Of a stretch of DNA of 64,000 nucleotides, positions 1 through 7,810 are shown piece by piece. This DNA is from CALBPI01 sp038531945 (GTDB taxonomy: Bacteria > Pseudomonadota > Gammaproteobacteria > Steroidobacterales > Woeseiaceae). The position numbers and the translations under genes are program-made. The notes beneath the pieces are model-generated. The model was not told where the DNA came from, ran no database searches, and saw only the letters and a list, made by a program, of their open reading frames with translations. Where the stretch lies: positions 285,031 through 349,030 of the forward strand of contig JBCBBH010000004.1 of assembly GCA_038531945.1 (NCBI GenBank). Direction: 5' to 3'. The number at the start of each line of letters is the position of its first letter. Position 1 is the first letter of the stretch.

Positions 1-626
1 AGGTCATATGACTGCCAGACACCGATGATCGACCGCAGGCGCGATTCCCGTTCCGGACTATCTGTCACAACAAATAGACGACTCAACCCTTCATCTGCCC
101 ATATTGCCGGGGTCACATCCCACACCAGATTTCTGCGGGTAATAGGCGCGCGTATCGGCCATGCACGCGCGTCCAGCTCACCGACTACTCGTACTATCGT
201 CTCTGGTGGCAGTCTTTGATCCAGCGCCAGTAGATTCGAAACCCAACGATCCGACTCCGGCGGCCCACCGATGTCTGACAGGTCACCATCCAACCACAAA
301 AGATCGGGGTACTCGGCTTTCAGGGCCGTCAGAATCGCGGGACGTGTGCCGGGAATCGCAAGCGTCAACTCGCCGGCATTGCCTCGTTCGAGTGTGGACG
401 GTTGGTTGCCCAGTAGCGCTATGAAAATCGACACAAGAAACAGGAGTCGAGCTGCCAACAGCATGGGTTCATGCAAACGCGACAGCCGCAATCGTGGCCG
501 GGCACGGTCGGCGAATATTCGAAGCGTCGCAACTTCCAGGGTTCGCCGGCTCGATCGAAACAACCAGTGAACGGCAATCGCCAAGACCATGGCACCCGCG
601 ACGAGCATCAACGACGCACCTGGCAT
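1..626 (-). CDS. BatA-like membrane protein, N-terminal part (runs off the window)
   Basis: This open frame starts at the ATG whose A is shared with the DUF58 stop (TGATG) and stays open to base 1, giving about 208 residues with the C-terminus missing. Residues 5-23 form a first membrane span, followed by an Arg-rich loop and a conserved-looking TLEVATLRIF stretch, and a second span lies near residues 51-70. This layout matches the BatA/aerotolerance-regulator N-terminal domain that accompanies MoxR and DUF58 genes in many bacteria. It is the last visible gene of the TldD-TldE-DUF4159-MoxR-DUF58 operon and is probably translationally coupled to DUF58. The family assignment comes from layout and context; the function is unknown. 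Confidence 0.75.
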   Translation of the reverse strand, partial: MPGASLMLVAGAMVLAIAVHWLFRSSRRTLEVATLRIFADRARPRLRLSRLHEPMLLAARLLFLVSIFIALLGNQPSTLERGNAGELTLAIPGTRPAILTALKAEYPDLLWLDGDLSDIGGPPESDRWVSNLLALDQRLPPETIVRVVGELDARAWPIRAPITRRNLVWDVTPAIWADEGLSRLFVVTDSPERESRLRSIIGVWQSYD

Positions 627-1570
627 CAGGATAACTCGCAGGTCGCCAATACTCTTTGACGACCGGTAATCGATTGCGCGAGCATGGCATGACAGGATTC
701 GGCAAGTCCAATGTCGGTGGCGATGCTCACGAACCGCGCACCGGAGCGTACCTGATCCTCACGAATCTCTCGCAGCAGACGGTTCAACCGCTTACGATAC
801 TCGCGACCTTCGAGGCCCGCGTCGAACCATCGGGTTGATCCCGACTCGCAATCGACCACACGAAACTGGCCACGCGGTGGTGGCGACAACTCTTGCGGCA
901 GTAGCACCTGGGTGCTCGTCAATGACATACCGCGTGCCGCGGTACGCGCTACCGCCACCTGCAGCCCGCAGTCATCGCCCAGGTAATCACTAAACGCAAA
1001 CACGGCACTCCGTGCTGGCGCGTGACTTAGCGCCTCGCTGATCGCTTCAATACGCACCCCGCCGCCGCTCGGGCGCCATTCATCAAGGCGTCTGATCACC
1101 CGTTCCAATTGGGCACGTCCTGCGCCAGTCGGCAACACAATCGGCGTCGGTGTCTGCAAGCCGATGAGCATCACGTCGTGGTGGTGCTCTGCCGCGAGCC
1201 ATGCAAGCGCGCCAACCAATCTGGCAACATAGTCGTATCGAGTAACGTCGCGCGAATCCGCCATTCCCATGGACGCACTGAGATCGACAACCAACACGAC
1301 CGTCAAGCGACCCTCACTCTCCGACTCGCGCACCAACAAACGGTCGGTTCGACCAAAGACACGCCAATCCACTCGACGCAAATCGTCGCCCGGTTGAAAC
1401 GGTCGAAACCGTGAAAACTCGATTCCTTCATCGCGTCGCACACTACGATGCGATGCATGGATAGCATTATCCACCTGCAACGCGGGAGCCAGCGAGTACT
1501 TGATCAGTTGGTGCCGAAGTTCAGCGTCCGGCAGCCAGCCTAGCTGTGCACTACTGAGAACTGCCATCAA
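626..1570 (-). CDS. DUF58 domain protein (VWA-like)
   Basis: The 314-residue protein carries the DUF58 signature GDDLRRVDWRVFGRTDRL around residues 60-77, followed by VVDLSASMG, a von Willebrand A-type metal-site motif (DxSxS). I see no membrane span, so it is the soluble short form. DUF58 proteins are encoded beside MoxR AAA ATPases and are thought to be their partners or substrates in metal insertion or envelope-protein maturation; that role is family knowledge, not shown here. Its start lies 20 bases inside the moxR frame and its stop overlaps the next start, so the three genes are likely co-translated. Confidence 0.85.
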   Translation of the reverse strand: MMAVLSSAQLGWLPDAELRHQLIKYSLAPALQVDNAIHASHRSVRRDEGIEFSRFRPFQPGDDLRRVDWRVFGRTDRLLVRESESEGRLTVVLVVDLSASMGMADSRDVTRYDYVARLVGALAWLAAEHHHDVMLIGLQTPTPIVLPTGAGRAQLERVIRRLDEWRPSGGGVRIEAISEALSHAPARSAVFAFSDYLGDDCGLQVAVARTAARGMSLTSTQVLLPQELSPPPRGQFRVVDCESGSTRWFDAGLEGREYRKRLNRLLREIREDQVRSGARFVSIATDIGLAESCHAMLAQSITGRQRVLATCELS

Positions 1571-2570
1571 CGACAGAAGGTAATGGGTCTGCCGGCTCGG
1601 GCAGAGCGGTCAGCAAGTCGTCGACCACATCATCCGCTCCGTGATGCTCGGTCTGAGCATGATAGTTCAGAATCAGTCGATGCCGAAGCACCGAAGGCGC
1701 AACCGCGTGCAGATCCGCCAAAGTGACCGACAAGCGGCCATTCAGAATCGCCCGTGCTTTGGCACAAACGATCAATGCCTGACCAGCACGTGGACCAGCT
1801 CCCCAGCGCACCCACTCACGCACAGCCGACGGTGCGGTTTCGCACTCCGGTCGGGTCGCTCGGATGAGCTGCGCTGCGTAGCGCACAAGCTCGGAGCTGA
1901 TCGGGACCTCACGGACCAATGATCGCGCCAGCAGGACCGCGTCTTTATCCATCACAGGCTCAGCAGCGCTCGTCTTTGCGCCTGTGGTTCGTTCAAGAAT
2001 TTCGACCTCAGCATCGAAGCTTGGGTAGTCCATTCGAACCTGCAATAGAAAACGATCAAGCTGGGCTTCGGGAAGTGGATAGGTACCCGCCTGCTCGAGG
2101 GGATTTTGCGTTGCCATGACGAAAAACGGTTGTGGCAACTCATGTCGTTTGCCCCCCCACGTCACCGAGCCTTCTCCCGTCGCCTCGAGCAAAGCCGCTT
2201 GCGTGCGTGGTGGCGTGCGGTTGATTTCGTCGGCCAGCAGAAGCGAATGAAACACAGGACCTGGTTGAAACTCAAAACGACGCCCGTCGTCACCCTCGAC
2301 CAGAAGCTCACTCCCTACAATATCAGCGGGCATCAGATCGGGTGTGAACTGTATCCGGCCGAACGGCAAATCGAGCGCAACCCCTAACGTTCTCATCAAG
2401 AGCGTCTTACCGAGTCCAGGCACCCCTTCAAGCAGGCAGTGGCCGCCCGCGAGCAGAGCGATCAGCAAGTCATCAACAACCGAATTCTGACCCACAATCA
2501 CTTGGGCCACACTCTGTCGAACCCGACCGAGAGACGCCAATGTTGGATCGATCTGCTGCGACTGAGCCAT
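1551..2570 (-). CDS. MoxR-family AAA+ ATPase
   Basis: The 339-residue AAA+ ATPase has a Walker A motif (GVPGLGKT), a Walker B motif (LLADEINR) and a sensor-1 stretch (VMATQNP), in the order and spacing of the MoxR family. MoxR ATPases act as chaperones that load cofactors or remodel partner VWA proteins; the partner here is most likely the overlapping DUF58 gene. It begins three bases after the DUF4159 stop. The family is certain from motifs and length; the substrate is unknown. Confidence 0.92.
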   Translation of the reverse strand: MAQSQQIDPTLASLGRVRQSVAQVIVGQNSVVDDLLIALLAGGHCLLEGVPGLGKTLLMRTLGVALDLPFGRIQFTPDLMPADIVGSELLVEGDDGRRFEFQPGPVFHSLLLADEINRTPPRTQAALLEATGEGSVTWGGKRHELPQPFFVMATQNPLEQAGTYPLPEAQLDRFLLQVRMDYPSFDAEVEILERTTGAKTSAAEPVMDKDAVLLARSLVREVPISSELVRYAAQLIRATRPECETAPSAVREWVRWGAGPRAGQALIVCAKARAILNGRLSVTLADLHAVAPSVLRHRLILNYHAQTEHHGADDVVDDLLTALPEPADPLPSVVDGSSQ

Positions 2571-2573
2571 CGG

Positions 2574-3281
2574 TCAATAGTTTAATGCGTACATCACAAT
2601 GTTGACGCCGAACCGGGTGTTATCGGTTGCCAACCAACGTTTGTTTCTATAGTCGTAATCCCATTCACAACCATAGTCCTTGTTACTATAAAGCACGGCA
2701 GTACGCCCGTTCACTTCTATGCCCCGGAGGTAGTCGTGAACCAGATCGTCTCCCCAGCCGTTAAGTTCAAAGCTCGTGGTGGGCGGTCCGTCAAAATCGA
2801 AAAAACTGCTGTATACCGCATGTGTGTCAGGCAGTTTCTTCAAGCAGTCCGCGCCAAAAATCTGCTCCATCTGTTTGGTGAAGCTCGTTGCAAACAAGGC
2901 GTCGATGTCATGATTGCAGTCGTCAACAAAAACGAATCCACCCCGATTGACATAGTGGAGAAAGTTCTCGCGTTCACGCTCATTGAACTCAACCAATTTG
3001 TGGCCTGACAGATAGCAAAACGGCGATTCAAGGATGGCAGGATCAGCAAGGGCGACAATTCGCTCCTCCGGGTCGACCCGAAGATTTGTGTACTCGATTA
3101 ACGAATTCAAAAGGTTCGACGGCATACGCTCGTCGACAAACCAGTTGCCAGACTCGTACTGAATTCGCGTGAAAAAGAAATCGAACGCATATGCCAGAAC
3201 CGGCGCAGGCAAAGCGGCCAGCGCAGACGCACTCGCTGCCTGACCAATAAAACTCCGCCGGTTGATTCGCGCCTTTGTCAC
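2574..3281 (-). CDS. DUF4159 protein with Tat signal
   Basis: The 235-residue protein starts at a GTG that overlaps the TldE stop as GTGA. It opens with NRRSFIGQA followed by an alanine-rich hydrophobic stretch, a twin-arginine (Tat) signal, so the mature part should be periplasmic. The remainder matches the DUF4159 pattern: RIQYESGNW near the start, a YLSGH element, and GGFVFVDDCNHD in the middle. In other genomes DUF4159 is often fused to or placed beside BatA-type proteins, which fits this operon. The biochemical role is unknown. Tat export suggests a folded or cofactor-bearing domain, which is inference. Confidence 0.85.
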   Translation of the reverse strand: MTKARINRRSFIGQAASASALAALPAPVLAYAFDFFFTRIQYESGNWFVDERMPSNLLNSLIEYTNLRVDPEERIVALADPAILESPFCYLSGHKLVEFNERERENFLHYVNRGGFVFVDDCNHDIDALFATSFTKQMEQIFGADCLKKLPDTHAVYSSFFDFDGPPTTSFELNGWGDDLVHDYLRGIEVNGRTAVLYSNKDYGCEWDYDYRNKRWLATDNTRFGVNIVMYALNY

Positions 3282-4606
3282 ACTGCGTCCGAAAGACTGG
3301 AGAAGGTAAACTCGCGGATTCGCATGGACGGCATCATGACCGGAAAGCCGAACAGCCCTACGCGGCGACTTTCACCCAACTCGTCAAGATTGTTCAGCAT
3401 GATCACCGGGCTATCGTTGAAACGGAAATTCTTGACCGGGTATTTGATTTCTCCATCCTCGATATAGAACGTGCCATCGCGCGTCAGTCCGGTGTAGAGC
3501 TGAGTCTGCGGATCAAGCGCACGGATATACCACAAGCGCGACACCAGAATGCCGCGCTCAGTGTTCTTGATCAGCTCATCTTGCGTTTTGTCGCCACCAA
3601 CCATGATCAGATTGCTCGGCTGCGGTACAGGCGCAACGTCCTCGTGATCTGCCCAGTAGCGATCGTAGAACAAATTCTCGACCACGCCGTTTTTGATGAT
3701 GCTGAGGCGGCGGATTGGTTCTCCCGTATTGCTCCAGGTTGCGGTCGGCACCCGCGCATCCAGCGGATCACCGTATGCCGTGACGCGTTCGTCAAACACC
3801 TGTTCGCCGATTCGCGTACCGCCGCCCTTCTTCGTCAGAAAACTCCGGCCTTCGTCCGCCTGGCGAGCGCCGAACGCAAAAAACATGCGACCAATAATCT
3901 GGGCTGCTGCGTCCGGCTCGAGAATCACCGTGTACTTTCCAGGCTCAAGTGCCCTCGCCTCACGCGACATCAGCGCCTTTTGCAACGCAACGTTGGAAGT
4001 GGCAGCCGTATCGATCCGACTGACATCGTTATCGTCGCTCGATGCCCACCCTGAGCCAGTACCATCATCCGTCCGGACCGTGACCGTAAAATTCACGTTG
4101 GTTTCAGTGTGGTAGGCAAACAAGCCCTCGCTGTTCATCATGGCACTGAACGATGCGCTATCGTTCAGGAAACCGGCAGCCGTCGCACCATTCTTTTTGG
4201 CTGGCCCGATACTCGCCGCCGCTGCCTCTGCCCGATAGGTGGGCTTGATCGCTGCTGTTTTTTCCGCGAACGCTCGACCCTCATCGTACTTCTGGGGCCC
4301 GAGAACCGGCATGAACTCCGGAGACTCCGGAGCAAGTCGAGCGGTCTCTTCGGCGCGGGCGACGACTTTGGCCAAAGATTCGTCATCGAATTCATTGATC
4401 GTCGCTGTTCCTACGCGCTGGCCAAAGTTGCACTGTACAGCGAGATCGACGGTGCGCGTTTCTCCGGCTGTCGAAACGCTGTTACGCGCGTAGCGAATGT
4501 TGCCTTCCACTGAGCCCGTCAGATTCGCCTCGCATCCATCAGCCTCGGAAAAGGCAACCACCTTCTCAAGGATTGCGCGAGCATCATCACGTGTCATGAT
4601 TGTCAT
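3278..4606 (-). CDS. TldE/PmbA-family protein
   Basis: The 442-residue protein matches the non-catalytic partner (TldE, also called PmbA) of the TldD/TldE peptidase heterodimer: a YARNSVSTAGETRT region near the start, LEPGKYTVILEPDAAAQ in the middle, and the beta-rich C-terminal half. It lacks the HExxxH metal motif, as TldE proteins do. It has no signal peptide although its partner gene just upstream has a Tat signal. The start is an ATG preceded by a GA-rich ribosome-binding region. In E. coli the pair degrades the unfolded microcin B17 leader; the substrate here is unknown. Confidence 0.85.
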   Translation of the reverse strand: MTIMTRDDARAILEKVVAFSEADGCEANLTGSVEGNIRYARNSVSTAGETRTVDLAVQCNFGQRVGTATINEFDDESLAKVVARAEETARLAPESPEFMPVLGPQKYDEGRAFAEKTAAIKPTYRAEAAAASIGPAKKNGATAAGFLNDSASFSAMMNSEGLFAYHTETNVNFTVTVRTDDGTGSGWASSDDNDVSRIDTAATSNVALQKALMSREARALEPGKYTVILEPDAAAQIIGRMFFAFGARQADEGRSFLTKKGGGTRIGEQVFDERVTAYGDPLDARVPTATWSNTGEPIRRLSIIKNGVVENLFYDRYWADHEDVAPVPQPSNLIMVGGDKTQDELIKNTERGILVSRLWYIRALDPQTQLYTGLTRDGTFYIEDGEIKYPVKNFRFNDSPVIMLNNLDELGESRRVGLFGFPVMMPSMRIREFTFSSLSDAV

Positions 4607-4635
4607 TACTTTCTCTCTCTATCGATTAGAGCGGG

Positions 4636-6264
4636 CTATCCAAGTTTCCGCGCTGTATTGATCACGTTGACATCGTCGAAACGTGTCGTCGCGCAGCCGT
4701 GCGATACCGCACTGACCTGCGAAGGTTGGCCTTTTCCATCGAAAAATGAACCACCCAGTCGATAATCGCGCTCGTCGCAGATTGCAGAGCAGGAATTCCA
4801 GAACTCCTGGGTGTTGGACTGGTAGGCGACATCCTCAATCTGTTCGGTAATTTCGCCGTCTTTGATCTCGTAAAACAGCTGTCCGCCAAACTGGAAGTTA
4901 TAGCGCTGCTGATCGATGGAGTAGGAGCCGCGACCGATGATGTAGATCCCGTCCTCAACGTCCGAGATCATATCCGCGACCGACAGCCGCTCTTCGCCCG
5001 GCGCCAGCGATACGTTCGGCATCCGTTGAAACTGGACTGAGTTCCAGCTGTCGGCATAGCAACAACCGTGCGAAGCCTTTTCATTGACGATATGAGCCTG
5101 GTCGCGAATCGCTTGATAGTTCACCAGGATGCCGTCCTTAACGAGATCCCATTTCTTTGTCTTGACGCCTTCGTCGTCGTAACCGACTGCGCCGAGTGAA
5201 TTCGGCTGGATCTTGTCAGCGAAAAGATTCACAAGGCTCGATCCGTATTCGAAGTCTCCGCTTTCCCACTTGTCCAGCGTCGCGAAACTGGTGCCGGCGT
5301 AGTTGGCCTCATAACCGAGGACTCGATCGAGTTCGAGCGGGTGACCGACTGACTCGTGAATGGTGAGCATGAGATGGGTAGGGTCAAGAACGAGACTGTA
5401 CTTTCCAGGTTTGACCGACGGCGCTGTCAGTTTCGCTCTGGCTTGCTCTGCCGCGAGCTTGGCATCTTCCTGCATATCGTAGCTGTATCGATAGCGCGTA
5501 GTGACGCCCGGGATCTTCTCGGATGGGTCGCCCTCAAAATACTCCCAACCCATACCCATCGGGTCGGACAGTCCATTGCGCGTGCGGAACTTACCGGTCT
5601 GCTTGTCGACGGCCGTCACGCTCATTGGAGCCCAAACCCGATGCACGTCCTGATCGATGAACGAACCGTCCGTCGACGCGAAATACTTCTGCTCATTGAC
5701 GAGGTAGAACGTCGAATTCACGAAATCTGCACCGTTTTCCAAAGCCGCCGCGTTGACCGCCATCAAAAGATCGACCTTGTCCGCAATCGGCACTTCCATC
5801 GCGTTGCGTTTGATCGGCGTGCGCCAACTGACTTCACCGACCCCTTTGACGGGAGCCAGTCGCACCGGCTCAGTCTGATAAACCGCGTTCGCCTTGGCGA
5901 TCGCGACGGCAGTCTCGGCCGCCTCCGCCACGGCCGTCGGCGTCATACTCGATGTTGCAGCAAATCCCCAGGTGTCTTTTGCCAGGACGCGAACGCCCAC
6001 ACCGACGGACTCGGTATTGACGATGTTCTGAACTTTCAGCTCACGCGTCACAACGAACTGATTCAAATAGCGACCGACCCGCACATCCGCGTAGGTTGCA
6101 CCTGCAGCTTTCGCGGCTTTCAGTGCCGCCTCTGCCAACGTTTGCTGGATCAGCGCATCGGCCGGCTTTAGCAACTCCTCCGCCGCGATGGCGGTGCCCG
6201 AAACCGGCAGTGCTATGGTGCCGGCACCGACCCCCGCGACTTTCAAAAATTTGCGTCGATCCAT
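4636..6264 (-). CDS. TldD-family metallopeptidase with Tat signal
   Basis: The 542-residue protein begins DRRKFLKVAGVGAG, a twin-arginine signal, followed by a TldD core. The zinc motif HESVGH (HExxxH) lies at residues 303-308, after LVLDPTHLMLTI, and C-terminal cysteines could supply a further ligand. Classical TldD is cytoplasmic and about 480 residues long; the extra length here is mainly the N-terminal signal and linker. The ATG at 6264 is chosen because a GGGGAG ribosome-binding site precedes it, rather than the TTG one codon earlier. It is the first gene of a six-gene operon with TldE, DUF4159, MoxR, DUF58 and BatA-like proteins. The enzyme class is firm; the substrate is unknown. Confidence 0.88.
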   Translation of the reverse strand: MDRRKFLKVAGVGAGTIALPVSGTAIAAEELLKPADALIQQTLAEAALKAAKAAGATYADVRVGRYLNQFVVTRELKVQNIVNTESVGVGVRVLAKDTWGFAATSSMTPTAVAEAAETAVAIAKANAVYQTEPVRLAPVKGVGEVSWRTPIKRNAMEVPIADKVDLLMAVNAAALENGADFVNSTFYLVNEQKYFASTDGSFIDQDVHRVWAPMSVTAVDKQTGKFRTRNGLSDPMGMGWEYFEGDPSEKIPGVTTRYRYSYDMQEDAKLAAEQARAKLTAPSVKPGKYSLVLDPTHLMLTIHESVGHPLELDRVLGYEANYAGTSFATLDKWESGDFEYGSSLVNLFADKIQPNSLGAVGYDDEGVKTKKWDLVKDGILVNYQAIRDQAHIVNEKASHGCCYADSWNSVQFQRMPNVSLAPGEERLSVADMISDVEDGIYIIGRGSYSIDQQRYNFQFGGQLFYEIKDGEITEQIEDVAYQSNTQEFWNSCSAICDERDYRLGGSFFDGKGQPSQVSAVSHGCATTRFDDVNVINTARKLG

Positions 6265-6604
6265 CAATAACTCCCCGAGGGCTGACCGGCCAAATGCCGT
6301 TGAAACTATGCGATTCGTTCCAATTTAAAGCATGCCCCAGATCGATGCCACACGATCTGACGTCGGCCGCACGCCAGGCAAACATCACACACCTGCGAAT
6401 TTGCTAACTACAAACCATTGTTTCTCATGCATTTTTCAATACCGCCACAGATATTCGGTCGGTTGTACCGACGGAACCCATGTCTGACGTTTTGACGCTC
6501 TCCTCGACTTCAGCACTGCGCGGCCAGGCTGCTGAGCGCTGGGAGCAGATGCAAATCTGGTCAACTCCGTGCAAGATGGCGCCTCGCTGATGAAAGGCCA
6601 AGGC
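6265..6604. other. Divergent intergenic region, tldD / PTPS
   Basis: This 340-base stretch separates the minus-strand tldD operon from the plus-strand pterin genes and must hold both promoters, but I find no near-consensus sigma-70 site. It contains an inverted repeat (GTCGGT, three-base loop, ACCGAC) at 6458-6472 and a 36-codon open frame at 6480-6590 that follows it directly and ends in TGATG just before the PTPS start. Whether this frame is a leader peptide or chance cannot be decided here. Confidence 0.5.
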
Positions 6605-7111
6605 ATGTCTCGCCGCACTACGATCCAAATTCGCAACCAGTACTTAAAGTTCTCGGCAGCGCACTTCACCATTTTCTCGGCTACGGACCGAGAACGCCTG
6701 CATGGACACAACTTCGCAGTCCGAGCCAACGTGACAGCCCTGGTTGGCGACGATGGATTGTGTTTCGACTACAACCTCATGAAGAAGAAATTGCGCGCGC
6801 TCTGTGACGGTCTGGACGAATACTTGCTTCTACCGAACCACTCACCTCATTTGGAAGTCAGTTGTAGCGACGACGGCGCATCGATTGTTGCAACGTTCAA
6901 TGATGAACAAATGACGTTCCTGGCGTCTGACACTCAGGTCCTTCCGTTATCGAACATTACCGCAGAGGAGCTGTCGTACTTCCTCCTCGGTAAACTGATC
7001 GACGGCGATGTCGCGGAGCAATACAAGATCTCAGAGGTGGAGCTGTTTGTTGGCTCCGGGGAAGGACAGTCGGCGAGCACCCGCTGGCACGTGACGGAGG
7101 GATTCCTGTGA
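6605..7111 (+). CDS. 6-pyruvoyltetrahydropterin synthase paralogue, PTPS-III-like
   Basis: This 168-residue protein of the PTPS/QueD fold shows the zinc ligands FSAAH and HGHN. The residue used as catalytic Cys in QueD (CxxxHGH) or in classical PTPS (CxxxxxHGH) is not Cys; the local sequence is RERLHGHN, which gives the ExxHGH motif of PTPS-III. PTPS-III enzymes make 6-hydroxymethyl-dihydropterin from dihydroneopterin triphosphate and can replace FolB in folate synthesis, so this is a better guess than queuosine synthesis. The ATG at 6605 has AAAGG eight bases upstream; an in-frame ATG at 6590 lacks such a site. Its stop overlaps the next start (GTGA), so it is coupled to an SDR gene. Confidence 0.8.
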   Translation: MSRRTTIQIRNQYLKFSAAHFTIFSATDRERLHGHNFAVRANVTALVGDDGLCFDYNLMKKKLRALCDGLDEYLLLPNHSPHLEVSCSDDGASIVATFNDEQMTFLASDTQVLPLSNITAEELSYFLLGKLIDGDVAEQYKISEVELFVGSGEGQSASTRWHVTEGFL

Positions 7112-7809
7112 ACAAAGCGGCCATCATCACAGGAGCGAGTGCTGGCATCGGGCACGCTACTGCAGGTCACTTAATCGCGGCAGGATACCGCGTGATCAAC
7201 CTGTCACGGCGTCTGGCTGACATCGACGGTGTCGACACGATCGCTGTCGATCTGAGTCAGCCACTGGACGCGGCTGTTGTGGACAGACTAACCAACCACG
7301 TTGCCAACGCCGACCAATCCACGGTAATCCACTGTGCAGGATTGCTCGGCAGCGACCACGCAACCAGCGTCCAGCGAAGTGCGCTGGAACATTCTCTGGC
7401 TGTCAACGTCACAGCACCCGCGATGCTCAACCAGCATTTGATACCTTCGCTGACACCGGGCTCTTCCATCATTTTCGTAGGTAGCACGCTCGGGGACAAA
7501 GCGGTTCAAGGCGCATTTGGCTATGTGACCAGCAAACACGCGGTGAATGGAATGATGCGAGCAACCTGCCAGGACCTTACCGGGACGGGTGTACACACGG
7601 CGGTGGTCAGTCCCGGATTCACCGATACGGAGATGCTGCGGGATCATGTCGGAAACGACGCTGGAATCCTGAGCTCACTCGCGGAAAACGTGACCATGGG
7701 CCGGCTCATCGAACCGGACGAGATTGCACGCACAATTATGTTCTGCGTCGATAACCCGGTAATCAACGGCAGCGTGATTCACGCCAATCTGGGTCAGATC
7801 GAGCGGTAA
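7108..7809 (+). CDS. SDR-family oxidoreductase, possibly pterin-linked
   Basis: The 233-residue short-chain dehydrogenase/reductase has the cofactor motif TGASAGIG, the structural Asn in AVNVTAP, the catalytic Ser in FVGSTLG and the YxxxK pair in YVTSK, then the usual SPGF loop. Arg-Arg after the second strand (NLSRR) suggests NADPH. It starts at a GTG overlapping the PTPS stop by four bases, so both proteins are probably made together. By analogy with sepiapterin reductase or FolM the substrate could be a pterin, but nothing in the sequence proves this. It ends two bases from the convergent lipoprotein gene. Confidence 0.82.
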   Translation: MNKAAIITGASAGIGHATAGHLIAAGYRVINLSRRLADIDGVDTIAVDLSQPLDAAVVDRLTNHVANADQSTVIHCAGLLGSDHATSVQRSALEHSLAVNVTAPAMLNQHLIPSLTPGSSIIFVGSTLGDKAVQGAFGYVTSKHAVNGMMRATCQDLTGTGVHTAVVSPGFTDTEMLRDHVGNDAGILSSLAENVTMGRLIEPDEIARTIMFCVDNPVINGSVIHANLGQIER

Positions 7810-7810
7810 G

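Noticed and set aside
5356..6171. 271-codon plus-strand open frame opposite tldD
   Set aside because: Antisense to the conserved TldD core, with no own family signature.
6605..7111. QueD, queuosine pathway enzyme
   Set aside because: The catalytic Cys of the CxxxHGH motif is missing and no other queuosine gene is near; ExxHGH fits PTPS-III.
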